DNA of 64,000 bases, taken from positions 1 to 64,000 of the forward strand of contig RBKR01000019.1 of assembly GCA_004835665.1 (NCBI GenBank). Reading direction: 5' to 3'. Below, one piece after another: positions 31,581-44,280 of this stretch (its first letter is position 1; each line of letters starts with the position of its first letter). A program made the position numbers and the translations under genes. The notes under the pieces are model-generated. The model did no database searches. It had not been told where the DNA came from and saw only the letters and a list, made by a program, of their open reading frames with translations. Source of the stretch: Phoma sp. XZ068. Taxonomy: Eukaryota > Ascomycota > Dothideomycetes > Pleosporales > Didymellaceae.

Positions 31581-33164
31581 TTATATAGCCTTTGCCTTTC
31601 CATCAACAAGGTCACTCCCACCGTTGAACACACTCTGTCTCTTGATGCCCACCACCCATTCCAGCACCGTGATCCATACCTGCACAAAAACAACCACAGT
31701 CCTAACCACCCAATCCCTCCATTCGAGCTCCGGCTTCAAGCCGCGACTGAACTTTGCATCTTGCGCTTCCCAAGGCACGCTCCCACCTAACTGCAACCCT
31801 ACCCTCATGCCGCTACTAAATCCATCTTCATGGAATCCATACCCTGTCCAGGCGCCCGCAAACCAAACCCCCTTCTTACCCTGAATACGATGCAACTCTT
31901 CCTGGGCAGCGACCATGCGAGCATTGTACAGGGGGTGGCGGTACTCGAACTGGGCCTGTGTCATGTCTGGATTCGGGGGTGTTTCGGGGTTGAGCGTGAC
32001 GAGCACATTATCGAACTTGGAGACAGGAATATGTTGGAGGATGTTCATGTTGTATGTCAGAGACACCGTTTGTAGATTGCCCGAAGGATTGGAGGCCGCA
32101 GCCACCGAATCGGTCGATGTTGTCAGGTAGTTCCAAGCTGACCATGCCGCGCGGCGTTTAGGCATCAAGGAGAGGTCGGAGTGAAGATATGCGGTATTGG
32201 GCGTAGTCTCGAAGGCGCCAAGTATATCGCTTTCTTCGAGCGTCGCGGATGAGCCGAGGAGGGTACGAGCTTGGTCACCGTGGCAGGCGAGAATTACGGA
32301 GTCGAAGGTCTCTTCTGTGGGGCAAGACTTGCTGTCAAGGGTTATGCGCACGCGTTTGTCTTTGCGTTGAATCGATGTGACTGGTGTGCTTAGATGCACA
32401 TGCACGTCTTTGCATTCTTTCATCACGGCATCAATATAGGTTTTTGATCCACGATGCACTGTCAACCACGGTGGCCGCTCGCTCACTGTGGTTAGCAAAT
32501 GATGGTTCCACATGAACCTCACAAGTGTAAGCGCTGGAAACTCCAAAGCGCACTTATCAGCTCCAGTGCTCCAAACACACGCCGTCATTGGAATCAAATA
32601 GTCATCTCGAAATGCATCCGAGTAGCAGTTTCTCTCCAGATACTGGCCGATGCTCTCTTGATTTGCTCTTGTCGCGGTAGCGGATCCCGGAGGTATTGAG
32701 AGTAAGTCCAGAGCAAATTGATTGAATCGAACAATGTCAAAGATCATGCGCCAGAAGGAGGGTTTGAGGATGTTGGAGGACTGGGCAAAGAGCGCGCCAA
32801 GTGATGTGCCTGACCACTCAAATGCGCCCTCGTCTCTCGAGATGCCGAATGTCATTTCCGAGGTATTGGTCCTGACATTTATAGCTTTGAGAAATTGGAT
32901 GAAGTTTGCTGAAAATAGGTCAGCACTTTTCTAAGCTGGTAGATGCCAAGGAAGCGCACGGTAAGTCGCCGTATTAAGAACAATGAAGCCAGTATCAACA
33001 GGCGTCTGAAGGCCGTTATGTGTCCAGTTCACAGTGTTCGTGTGGCCGCCTAACCGATCTGCTGCTTCGAAGAGGTGGACTTCGTGACCCGCATTGCGGA
33101 GTGTCCATAGTACGCTGATGCCGGAGATGCCGCTGCCAACGATTGCTATACGTTTTCTTTCCAT
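31581..33164 (-). CDS. FAD-dependent amine-oxidase-like oxidoreductase (510 aa)
   Basis: Exons are 33,164-32,960 and 32,908-31,581. The intron (gtgcgc..ttttcag) converts the broken frame into NTATYPNFIQFLKAINV, the expected family continuation. The N-terminus has a dinucleotide-binding fold, RIAIVGSGISGISVLWTL, with acidic FEAADRLGGHTNT. The middle contains EWSGTSLGALFAQ and the C-terminus ends the flavin fold with GVWFAGAWTGYGFHEDGFSSG, where FAD is usually closed by a second motif. It belongs to the predicted NAD/FAD-binding COG2907-type family, often found near fatty-acid-modifying enzymes; substrate unknown. It shares strand with the SDR gene, 580 bp apart. Confidence 0.9.
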
Positions 33165-33974
33165 TATTCAAGAGTCTTAAGCACTTCAAGTTTCGAGTGG
33201 CGATTATACAGGTGCACTAGGGTGTGCGTCTGGGAGTGTGGCAGAATGCCAGTATCACGGAGGAACGCACATTGCAGCTAGGAATGCAAGTGTTGATGTC
33301 ATTGACTCGCAAGCGAACTCGGTTTCAGCTAGTACAAGGCCGAAATTCAACAAGTTTGGCTCTGTTAGTAAGTGTGCATTCGAGACGTTCGTCTCTTCGG
33401 CCGTTTCGAAACACCAAAGCTTCCTCATAACTGCGGCTCTGCGGGGTTAGTTCTTGAAGGTGGTTCAACACATAAGATCCACTTGCAACTATCCGCTAGT
33501 TTGTGGATTGCCAAGCAGGTACTTCCCACTATTTGAGCAGGTTATCCAGATAATCAATGAAGTCTCGGCGGATGGGTAGTGAGGCAGTTGCTGGAACCAG
33601 AAAGCCAGGCGTGAAACACAACCTCGTAGTTCCAAATCTCCGAGTGTGCCAGATTGAAGCTGAGGTGCAGTCAGCATGCCACGAGAACACGACAGCAACC
33701 ATCGAACGCATGGCCATGTCGTTGGAAGACGCTGAAGGAGTTGATGTCAAGGCATCATCACTCAAACCGAGTGTAGCTTGCGAGACAGGTTTGAATGCAG
33801 GATGCACACGTGACGTGACCAGGACACCCTTGCCTTGGCAGTGCGTAATGCCGCGACCCGGACTCCGCAAGTCAACAGCCAACAGCGACATCAACACCGC
33901 TCGCATATCCCTCCCCCGTGTTCTCCACGACGCACGACCTACACAGACCATATCATCTTGCTGCCACCGCGACC
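33165..33974. other. Divergent intergenic region
   Basis: Lies between the minus-strand FAD oxidoreductase and plus-strand VTI1, so it should contain both promoters. The open frames here are unsupported. Confidence 0.6.
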
Positions 33975-34836
33975 ATGTCCAATCTCATCGACACAGAAGC
34001 CGGCACCGAGCGCTTCGGTGGCTATGAAGCCGAGTTGAAGCTCGTGCAAGCCGACCTGTCGCAGCAGATCGAGCAGATTAAAGAAACCACCGGCGAGCCG
34101 CGCAAGGCCGCAATCAGCAGAGCGGAGCGGGCGCTGGAAGAGGCCGACGAGCTGGTATGCTGGAGCCTAGATACCAGCACTGCGCAACTACGATGCGCCT
34201 CATTGAAGAGCGAAGGCTAATGGATGCGCCACAGATCGGCCAGATGCGCCTCGAGAAGAGCAACATCCCCGTGAACCTCAAATCCAAATACAACGCCAAG
34301 TTCCGCAATTTCGAATCCGACCTCGATGCCACCAAGCGCAAGCTGCAGCAGTACACCAACGACAAGGCCAAGCTGTTCGGCTCGCGCTATACCGACGACC
34401 CCGAGCAGGGCGACGCACAGCTGGAGCAGCGCCAACAATTGCTCTCTGGTACCGACCGCCTCAACCGATCGTCCGGCCGCCTGCGCGAGTCGCAGAGGAT
34501 AGCGCTCGAGACGGAGCAAATTGGCGCAGGGACGCTGAGCGATTTGCACAGGCAGCGAGAGACGATTGAACACACGAGGGAGCGGCTGTTGGAGAGCGAG
34601 AGCTATACCGATAGGAGTATCAAGACGCTGCGGGGGATGGCGAGACGGTACGTACCCTGCCCCGCCCCATTATGCGCCTCGTCAGCCGTTGATGCTGCGC
34701 GCAGATGGATGCCCTTTGGATGAGAGATGATGTGCTAACCCTATCCAGGATGGCTACAAACCGCATCATTACCATTGCCATCATCACCGTGCTAGTACTG
34801 CTTATTATCGCTGTGATCTGGAGCAAGTTCAAATGA
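33975..34836 (+). CDS. VTI1: Vesicle transport v-SNARE Vti1
   Basis: Exons are 33,975-34,154, 34,235-34,647 and 34,749-34,836, giving 226 aa. The N-terminal three-helix domain includes GYEAELKLVQADLSQQIEQI and ALEEADELIGQMRLE (the latter made by the first splice). The SNARE helix runs about residues 128-193 with SDLHRQRETIEHTRERL around the zero-layer Gln. A single C-terminal anchor (IITIAIITVLVLLIIAVIW) ends three residues before the stop. Vti1 is a Qb-SNARE used in Golgi, endosome and vacuole fusion. Length and intron-exon pattern are ordinary. Confidence 0.95.
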
Positions 34837-35542
34837 GCATCTTTCACATTAGCGTTCTCGTTTGGCGTTTGGAGCACCTCGTATTGTATATATCCGGTCG
34901 ACGATTCCATATGATTCACTCAGCATCTCCGTCTTTCAATTTCAGCCACGTTTGCAGACCTCTTTGGCATATTTCCCCCTAATACATCAACATCACAGCA
35001 ATATGTGTAGATCGACAAAGTGTGTATATCCGAAGTATCGGTGCATGCGTCGTTTCGTGATCATTACTACATCTCTCTAGGCTATGACTACTTGCCCAGT
35101 AAACATTACCGCGCCTTGCAATCGAACCAACACGAAATCAATGCAATCTCGCATCCTTAACGCGACGTGTTGTAAAGAAAAGGCCGCAAAACGCCGCTGA
35201 AAGCTGTAAATGAATGTAAAACATGAGATCTGGGGTATCGTTGTTGCGCCCGTCTATGTGTGTCCTGTTGGCCCGTCTTCGTAATCATATGATGTAGCGC
35301 AAGGCTGCATCGACTTGGGGGTGTCGATGGAGCGGGGCCGTTCATGTTGACAGCCGTTGATGTTGCTGGTGGGTCATCGCGATGATGACCCTGCAGCAGT
35401 CTTGTTGTGCGTCGAGGTACGCACTGTCTGTATATGCGCTCACCTAATAGTGCGACGGTAACGTTGCTCAGGCCGAGGACCGCGCAGACGTCGCAGACTT
35501 GTTCGACCTCACATCCCCGTACTTTGAGTAAATGCTGACTAG
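34837..35542. other. Convergent 3' regions, nothing recognised
   Basis: Lies between the 3' ends of VTI1 (plus) and the rhodopsin-domain gene (minus). No gene motif seen. Confidence 0.6.
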
Positions 35543-37259
35543 TCAGGCATCCTCTGCTGCTCTTGTCTCCGTCGGTCGCGGTATCGCTGTAAGTGGCGAA
35601 TCCCACTCCACGCTCCCTACTGGGAATGGCGTCAGCGGTAATGGCTTCGTGCTGACCGGTGTCCTCGGCGGCCGTCTACTGTTCGGCAGTCGAGTCAAGT
35701 TGATGCTCGACTCGCTCGGTCGTCGACTGTACGCACCTGGTGCCAATGTTGTTATGTCGTCTTCTGAAAGGCTCCCGAGGCGCAGGGTGATGGGCGGTGC
35801 AAACGGAGTTACGGGGGACATGCGAAGCGGGTTCAAAGCTTTGCCTTGGAATGGAGCGGCGGTGGGACCCGTAGGGATGTTGACGGAGAGGTTGCTCCCG
35901 TTACGAGAGTGCGCGACGCTGGTGTTTCGGGACTGGGTGCGTTGGCTGGCCTGACCAGGTGTGTGAGGACGCGTATGATTAGAGACTCGACTGCTTCCGG
36001 CGCGGGAATTGCTGGGTCGGAAAGACTGAGCGGGTGTGTCGACTCGTGTACTGACGGATAGCCCGCGCAGGTCCTTAGGGCGCTCAATGTCATGAGCCGA
36101 TACAGTGTCATATGCGAGTGCCGAGGAGAAGTATTTGGGCATCATTACGGCGAATAGGGGCCGCATTGCTGGGAGGCACGCGCAGATGATGCCTACGTTG
36201 ACTTCGACAGCGGATAGTGTGGCCTGGTCCGGGTTGTCGAATGTATAATCATTCGAGTCTACAAGGTTGTCCAGGCTATACAGTCGTACAGTTGAGACTA
36301 CGATGACACTGTCATTGCTATCAGTCCAGGTCTGAATGTTCGACGTGAGAATTTGAGCCTACCTGGCACCAAGAGCAAACATGGTGATCAACCCCTTCTT
36401 CTGGCTTCTACTGATTTGGAGACTCCGAACGACCCGAATCGGAAGTGCCAGAATGACCACATCTTGCCCAATGTTCAAGCCCGCTGAAGAGAACCAGATG
36501 ATGTAATCGTTCATACAGTGCCCGTCCTTCGCAGACTTGTCCCAGAAGAAACTGATAGGGTAGCATAGAAAGACATTGCCGCAGATTCCCCAGGCGCCAC
36601 ACGCAATGACAACGCACAGCACAGCATAACACGCGCAACGAAAGTGGCGTGGAGGGAAAATACGGATGTACTGAACGAGGATAGATACTTTGACCATAGT
36701 GAGTGTGAGGTTATAGATCCAAAGGCTGGCCCAGAACGTCTGTCATCGAGTCAGTAGTGTTCAGACCGAACGGTATGTGCTAGAACTGAACAAATCCACC
36801 ACAGCGTGCGAATTCGTTAAGTCCTTGCTGCTGCGCCGGTTGCTGATTCATATGGCAGATCAAAGGCTGCAAGGTCCAGATCACCGTGTACAGGTGGGAT
36901 GGACGATCCAGCGCTGGTAGTGGCCAGCCCGATATTTGAGTGATGCTTACCTTCAACGCAATAGTGGCATCTTCTGCAGAGAGCTCAACTATATGCTTTC
37001 CGAGGCCATGCATGACCTGCTCCGAAGTCACAATGGCAAGAGCAATCGATAAAGCCTTCAGTTGTTAGAGTGAAGTGAGGATGGTTAATGAGCTGCAACA
37101 TACCATGGCTACTGCAATGCAGACATCTTCTAACCCAGCCCCCTTTGTCAATACCAACCGGGTGAACAACCGCAAAAACACAATGGTTCCAGCAACGAGT
37201 GTGAACGCAAGGACGAGAGTGTTCACCCGAATGCCAGCGGGTGAAGCGTTGTCGAGCAT
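35543..37259 (-). CDS. Fungal rhodopsin-domain (PTH11/SAT4-like) integral membrane protein, 467 aa
   Basis: Minus-strand exons are 37,259-37,104, 37,055-36,951, 36,739-36,363 and 36,308-35,543, with all phases consistent. The product starts with a first membrane helix (VNTLVLAFTLVAGTIVFLRLF), then GLEDVCIAVAM and MHGLGKHI (conserved turn of the fungal rhodopsin domain), FWASLWIYNLTLTMVKVSILVQY, a loop after FFWDK, GLNIGQDVVILALPI, and a final helix region NVGIICACLPAMRPLF. This makes seven predicted membrane segments. A 200-residue Ser/Pro/Thr/Arg-rich cytoplasmic tail follows. Such proteins are candidate orphan receptors at the plasma membrane, some involved in surface sensing. One intron is 211 nt, longer than the others here. 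Confidence 0.9.
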
Positions 37260-40200
37260 TACGGTTGGGGTTCAGGTTGAGTGAATACACTCAACGTATT
37301 AGAACAATTAAAAGGAAGTAGTACAGTGGTCGTCCAGCATGTCACCCTTCTCATTCCATGGTGATGATTTCGAGGCTGCTGAATGGGAGCCTCAGGTGAG
37401 GGGAAGGTAGGTGTAGGGCAAGGTTAATGGACGGTGGACTAGGGCAGACCTAGGAGGAAATCGACTGGCACTATCAGACGGCTGCCACAGTGGAAACGTG
37501 CATGCACTCCTGGCGCGCGAGTCGTGAACTCAACGCTGCATCCATTGGTGAGATCACAGTGCCCTCAGAGTTAGCCCGACTTAGCCTGCAGATACCTGTG
37601 GGTTCCAGAAAGTTTGCCCCATATTGGAACGCGGAGTTGTCAGTCGAGAGTTCGAGCACCTCCACACCGGACCACGTTTCTGCAGCGACTGTCATCGTGT
37701 GCGTGACGAAAGTCGCAGGCTACATGCAGGAACAGGAAGGATCCATGTCGCTATACGATGTTGATTGGAGGGCAGCCGAAAATGGCACTGAGCTGCTAGT
37801 AGCGGTAGGTACCGAAGGGGTATAATGTCGCAACTATAGTCCTAGTGGAAGTCTCGTGGCAGCCACTGCAGCGTCCTTTCAAGGCCAGTATTTGGGTCCT
37901 AGACTTGGCTGTTGCGCCGATCCAAGGCTGTGGCGTCGCATGTCACAAGCCTAGGGGCAACTTTTGACAGGCACCGGTTGAAGGTTGCATGTAGCCGTGT
38001 ACCGAGAGGACACCTGCCCCCTCGCCATGACATTGTCGTAAGTCTCATGCCGATGGCCTCCGATGATTTTCTTCGTCACCTATCAGGCTGAGGCACTTGG
38101 CGTAATAGTAACCTAGAGGGTGATCAAACGGGGGTGGTGGGCAGGAGTTCGTGACAGGATGTGACTACTGTAGTAAGCTAAACGTCCCTGATGCAGATCA
38201 TAACCGAGGGTGGACCGTGCCCTCAGGGTCCCTGGCTTAAAAGTGGGCTTCGAACATATCGCACAACTTCTGAAACGTTACTCAGCCTCCCGGCTTGGAC
38301 TCCATAATTTAGCATTCAAGATCCTCCGAGCTTTCCGTAGGCATCACAGGCAGCAAAGCATCATTGGTGTGATGACATCTGGATCTATTGAATCATAGGG
38401 CAATATCAAGATTTTGCACTCTATCTACAATATTTGATTTAGCTCACGTTGAGCTGCAGATTGTAGGTCTCAAATCAGTCGCATGTCAAGACCCTGAGTT
38501 TCGGGTAACTTGCTGCTACTTAGTCGGTCTTAATACGGCCAATATAAATCTGCGGGGGCTCGTTCTAACGTATAGGAAAAGCTTGTACCGATTTTAGAGC
38601 AAACCTTCAGTTGATCCCTGACTGTATTCCTCGCATACTCTGACAAGCTGGAATCTTTAGATACGCGATACGCCACGCTACACGTGGACGCACGGGGGAA
38701 GTAAGATCGACGCACGATTCAACAGATATAACGATTGAAACGTAATCACCTCGCGATAATGCTATGTGACTGCTGTTGACCGCAAAGGTCTGAGTCTGGT
38801 AGCTCCTTCTCCACTGACTGTAGCAACACTTGACGATCACACATGCTAAATGAACAGTTCGATATATCGGCCCTGCTGAGCTCGCCACTGTGCGTATCTG
38901 TCATGCAAGTCCAGAAGCGCGAAGGAGCCGGAGGCTTCGCGGCACAACAGAATTGAGTTGTTGCAAGTGCCGTAGATGTTGTACAGGTGATCAACATCTT
39001 AGGTGCCGTAGGTGTTGTGCAGTGAAGTCGTAAGACACCTTGTCCTAAATTAGTAGGTTTATTCCAATGGCATGGTAGGTTTGCGTGGTCCAGATTGGGA
39101 GTGCCCTGATTTCAGCTCCTGCGACCGCTCGAGCCTGGGGTTTTGTGATGCACGTACATAGTACTTCCACCTATAGTCGAGAGATGGCCGGAGCTTTGGC
39201 TCCGACCTTACAACAAGGAGCCGTAAGAAGCCAATAGGAGATTGTACCGGACAGACCCCGGACCCCAGAGACCTTGCAGGAATGAGACTTGCAGTCGACC
39301 TGGCCAGTCGTTCCTATATCGTACGACTGCATTCTACCGTTCGCTCGCATACGGACTGCAGGATTTGAGCCCAAACCGGAGTATGAACACCCGCTCGCTA
39401 CCCTATCGATGTCGCAGCCCGGAGATATTGCTTTCGTGTGCCGCATACACGTGGGGGAAGCACTATTATTGCCTCACGTTCAAATGGTACGCAGCTGCGG
39501 AATAACAAGTTGCAAACAAGGGAAACTGGAATGAGTGTCAAGCCAGCGCCTGAGCCGTGCAGAAGCAGTTCATTCGAGCATCGATTTGACCTCTGCGACA
39601 CCTGACTCTGCCAAGCATGCCTTCAAATCTCATATCCAGCCTTCGTTTCCTTCCTTACGCGCCTTTCCAATGCTGGAACCATATCGTATACGGAGGTCGA
39701 TCCTGTCGCACATGTGAGAAAGACAGAGTTGCTGACGTGCAGGTCGCGCCAATTCGTCGCCAGACCTCATGCTCAACGCTCCCAAATGGATACGCTTCCG
39801 TATTCGTGTTGTGGACCGCTGCTTATATCAAGGTCGAGACGCTCCCAAAGGGAGAAACGGGAGCAGAGCATACGGGCGTGTGTATTGGTCTGTCTGTCCG
39901 GCACAAACTTGGCGTACAATGACACGCTCAATGCAGTTAAAGAACGAATCTTTCTTTCATGCGTGTCTTATCCACGAAGCATTACTGGACGATACGTGCT
40001 TGATGGGCCTAACAAAACTGAAATAACAACATCATGCGACTTGATGAGAGTTGACGTTGTCACGTCATGTATCCGTATTCAACTCGTGCCACCCCCCGTC
40101 AAAGTACCATTTAGCGTCGACGGTGTCACACGTGTCGGTATAGGCTTCGAGCGTGTAGGAGCTCGCATTGCAGAAACACGTACGACACATGCTGTAGTAG

Positions 40201-43140
40201 CGGTAGTCGGCGCTATCATACGTGTGCGAGTGGCACCCTGGTCTTGTTGGTTGTTGTTGGTCATTGGGCGGGGCGCTAGGCGGCAGTGTCGCGGTGTCGT
40301 CGCGATGGCGTGTATGTTGCTGATATACGGTGTTGCAACATCACTTGCGGCGCAAGTGGCGCGAACGGTGCGGACGGTGCGAACAGTGCGAACGATTGTT
40401 GGTCGAGCAGGTCGTGGGATCGGTTCGGGTTACAACATCGTCATGGTCCTCGCTGCTATTGTTGTAGTTGTCGATCGCGTCGTGGGGCCATTAGTAGCTG
40501 CGTTGTTAGATGAAGCCTATGTCTGTTGATTCTTCCTCAATCTCGTGGCAAGCCACGGAAATCAATGAAAAGGAACTGACAGCAGTAGATGGGATACAAA
40601 AATTCCCAGCCGATCCGAAGACCAACTGGAGCGGTCATAGTTGTAGTTTTCAACTAGCAAAAACGCTACCTCAGACGAATCTTCACTGGTAAGCGTAAAG
40701 CCCTTGCTGGATAAAAGTCAGTAGCGCTCTTGGCTAATAGTAGCGGGCGAATGATGGGAAGGGAGATTGTGCAAAGTGTAGGGGGTGGGGGAGAAACATA
40801 CCACTCAGATGAGGTGGTAAGGTTGGGCGCGCATCAGAATAAATACTCGCGCTGCGCACAGGCAGCAGCTTGGCACGCTAGTATCATGTGACCAGGCACG
40901 GTCCGCTGATGGTCCTTGCACGCTCAGATATTCTTGGCATTGGAATGCTCGTCCGGCTTGAACTGTACAACACTTCGTGTCGAGGTACCGTCTCCGCAGT
41001 AGACCCGTCTGGTTCACACGCGAAGAGGTTATTATGCGGATGCATTCGGCCGTGAACAAGGGCGTCAAAAGAAGGACATCGGTCCACCAATACCTTGGTG
41101 ATTGTTGCCAACATGACACCAGATGATGAATGGGGATTTCTGGCGTCTTGGGCTGTAGTAGTCATCGAGTTTGAGTGAGAGCTCCACAAGAGCTTTGAGT
41201 CCAGCTTTTGGCTTTGAATTCCTAGGCGTTCCCTAAAACTCAACATTCGAAAATCACCTAAGTACCTAGGTAATGCAGCACCCATCTCTGCGTTGCCATG
41301 GTAGAAAACTTGTAGTCAACAGACAGCGTCAAGAGGTTCCAAAAGTGTATTTTTCAAATTTTGCAGAATTTCCTCTCAACGACTTCCGAGGCGTATGGAG
41401 AGCTACCTTCAGAAGAGCTATGCTCGACGATCGTAAAGTCGATATTTGCAAGCTGATTCAACTACGCCGTTATAAGATCAAGAGAGAAGAAAGACCGGCG
41501 TGGAACTCGGGTACCACAGAGCGCCCTGGGTCAGAACGCATCGCGCTTGAGCAGACTCTGAGTTCTGCATTCAGATGAGAACTGCAAGCTCGAACTCACA
41601 CTGATCTGAGACAACGCCCTTGCCCAAAAATGTATCAGTAATCTCAAGGGAAAGTTGATGGCGTAGGAAGAGAGGCAGTGTTCAACACAAATTGGACGTG
41701 AAGGAGGTAGCAGGACGTCCTACAAAGGCTGAGCTCGCGGAGACGATGGACTGCCGGGAAGAGGTTCGAAACATAGGTTGAAGGAAGTCATGGATAGGAG
41801 ACCATTTAGGTTGGGCGTTGAACTCCCTGGAGACTGTGACGTCCCCGACGAAGGTTGAACTGGCGGAGGCGATTCAGTACCTGCATTTAGTCAGGTACCG
41901 TGTGTTAGGCTGTTGTGGAGTGCCTTTTTGATGCACTAGAAGAGCTATGGTCGGAAATTTTGGCTGCATTTCACGAAGCCTTGGATTTTGCCAGATAGGA
42001 GCAAGATTGAATTAGCGTCCGTTGTTGATATTGGTGTACTTGAATCAAGTGGCGGACGTTGATTCGAGTGAGGTGAATTGCTGAAGAACGTGAACTCGAT
42101 GAAAATATACTTGATGGTCATTTAGTCTCGACGTGCATCTGCCTTGTCAAGGACGGGATGTCGCCCATCACACAACCAGCATCTAAGTTAAGAGAGGCAT
42201 TTACCAGGCACACTACTTCGCTCCTCTCAATTCATTTACATCCTTCTGTTGTGCAAAGCCACGGCAAAGGCCTACCTGATAGCTGGTATCAGAGCCGTTA
42301 AAGTCGCACACGCGAGTGACACAGCACAGCGACTGCTTGTGAGCTGTGGATTGCGGGCAGAGAATTATCTGCACCAACACAACTACCATCAGGGCCGACT
42401 TAGAGGTTTGTGTTTCATAAAGAAGTCAATTGTATCTCCAACTATCTGGCCGAAATGTTGACTACTCATCGATATGTTGACGTCGAGCAAAACGTCCGAT
42501 CTCAATTTGACGTGTCGCAAGCACATGTTGGTTGTACAGTAAGTCGATCTGCTCCTGCACGTCAAGATCTTCAATCGCCAAACAGTTCGACACCATAACT
42601 TTACTGACATTAATCTAGCTAATAGTAGCCAATTACTAGATGCAACGTTCCTAGGAGATGCTGCTGCCCTTAAAACAATCATACTTATCACAGACGTGTT
42701 ACTCAATAGTACAGCCAACAACAAGTGAAATCACTGTATAGTATGGCAAACTACATCAACATAATCGCCCTGATCGTCCTATATCCATCAACAATACAAC
42801 ATATCTAGCAGATGTTTGGCACCTGCTATCACACTCACGGTAAAGGCGCGCATGGGCATTCAACGCTTACTATTGTCCCCACATAGTAAAAGAGCGCGCC
42901 GAACGTCTGCTATTCAACTCACGGTGAAAGAGCCTGAGCCAATCGATCGAAGCTGCCGTTTGCTCACCTCAGGCTCACCCACACTCCAACTTCGTTTCTC
43001 CAGCTTCCAACTACGCTATCACTTTCCTCGCTTCATTGCTTCTTTTCCTGCCTACTCTATCGCCTCGCCGTCGCATCGTCTCACCGTTCGATCTACTACT
43101 GTCTTTGTTGTCACCGCATTCGCCGTCGCTACATATCAAC
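37260..43140. other. 5.9-kb gene-poor region
   Basis: No protein family, RNA or repeat was recognised. Many 60-270-codon open frames occur on both strands but lack start context, motifs or coherent splicing. The largest (39,714-40,529, plus) is an Arg/Val-rich frame over a stretch with a short gaacggtgc-type repeat near 40,360 and is not convincing. From about 42,280 to 42,720 the sequence becomes AT-rich and reads like a worn-out coding fragment next to a tRNA-primer-like site. Confidence 0.5.
42284..42296 (+). other. Primer-binding-site-like sequence, possible retroelement remnant
   Basis: TGGTATCAGAGCC matches the sequence that many copia-type LTR retrotransposons use to bind initiator-methionine tRNA. 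It is followed by a decayed coding-like stretch to about 42,540. No LTR pair could be found, so this is only suggestive. Confidence 0.25.
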
Positions 43141-44280
43141 ATGGTTGGCATCGACAACGCTTACCTCAGTGGTCGATACGAGACGCTCGATATATTCAAC
43201 AACCTCGCCCTCGATCCGCGCACCCACGTCATCAGCTCTATTGAGGAGCTAGTGGCCAGGTACCGCAGGGTGTCGTTGGCCATGCACCCCGACAAGCTTC
43301 TTGGGAGGCAGGCACCAGACGGCGTCGATGTCCCCAGCATGAATGCCTTGATAAGTGAGCTGAAGCCCAAGTCGCATTTCATCAAGACCGGCATCGTCAG
43401 CTCCATCAATTCGAGAGGCAATACTGGCTGGCAGAGCACCTGGCGTCTCGACAACGAGAAGACAGGTGCATGGTCACCAATTTCGCTGTCATCCGCCCCC
43501 CCGCCGTCCACCGCCCTGCCGTCCACGCCGTCCAGGTTCGATCGAGTCCCAGCGCCATACTCCAACCCATGGCATGGGTCTTCGTCAAGCGGTGGCAAGT
43601 TCACACCCACGAAGTTGTCCAAGTCAGAGGCGTTCTGGGGGTTTACTCGCAGCCAGCACGAGGAATCGCCGAGTGCTAGGGCAGAGCGTCAACGAAACGT
43701 GCCTCCGACCAACAACACGACGCCCAACAGCAATACGGCGCCGAGTCCCCAGGCCACCGATCCGATCGACATCAGCGACAACGACGATGATGACGACGAC
43801 GACGACCCAATCAATATCAGCAGTGACGATGATGACGACTGCGAGGAGATCAAGGAGTTGCCCCGATACCAGGTCAACGAATTCCTCCGCCGCACGCAGA
43901 CCTTCCGCTACACGCTCTCCATCAGCGAGCTTCGCACCCTGGGCAAGCAGTTGCTGAACAAGTCCAGTGCAGTCGCCATTATCGCTATTGGCGTCGTTCG
44001 ACAGCGAGAGAAGATTGGCGTTGGCTTTCCTGAGTATGTGGTGACAGCGTCACTCAGTAACGTGTACAGTAATAGCGTCGCGGTTCGAGTCTGTCGCTAC
44101 GATATCAAGTGCGTAAAGCTGGGCTCGTGGGCACGTACACCAGCGAGCTCGATCACCCGATCAGATGTGAACGCACTTGGCTACCAGTTCCCTCCATTCG
44201 ATATTATGACGGATCAGGTGTTCAAGGCTTTCATGATTAAGATGGTAGAGCGTAATGGTCGTATCCCTGCTAGATACTAG
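43141..44280 (+). CDS. J-domain-like protein with acidic linker (379 aa)
   Basis: The ATG at 43,141 (context atcaacATGG) is chosen because the family-like N-terminus begins there; the frame is open upstream. Residues about 12-75 resemble a divergent J domain: ETLDIFNNLALDP, then RYRRVSLAMHPDK with the HPD motif at 49-51, which activates Hsp70 ATPase in true DnaJ proteins. A Ser/Pro/Thr-rich linker follows, then two near-copies of an I-D-I-S plus Asp-run motif (residues about 225-250) that look like acidic SUMO-interaction motifs. The C-terminal 130 residues (from ELPRYQVNEFLRR) are conserved-looking but unassigned. The role is inferred as a nuclear or cytosolic co-chaperone-like scaffold. Confidence 0.75.
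   Translation: MVGIDNAYLSGRYETLDIFNNLALDPRTHVISSIEELVARYRRVSLAMHPDKLLGRQAPDGVDVPSMNALISELKPKSHFIKTGIVSSINSRGNTGWQSTWRLDNEKTGAWSPISLSSAPPPSTALPSTPSRFDRVPAPYSNPWHGSSSSGGKFTPTKLSKSEAFWGFTRSQHEESPSARAERQRNVPPTNNTTPNSNTAPSPQATDPIDISDNDDDDDDDDPINISSDDDDDCEEIKELPRYQVNEFLRRTQTFRYTLSISELRTLGKQLLNKSSAVAIIAIGVVRQREKIGVGFPEYVVTASLSNVYSNSVAVRVCRYDIKCVKLGSWARTPASSITRSDVNALGYQFPPFDIMTDQVFKAFMIKMVERNGRIPARY

Noticed and set aside
39714..40529. 271-codon plus-strand ORF
   Set aside because: Arg/Val-rich, no family, no codon-position bias apparent, partly a short nucleotide repeat.
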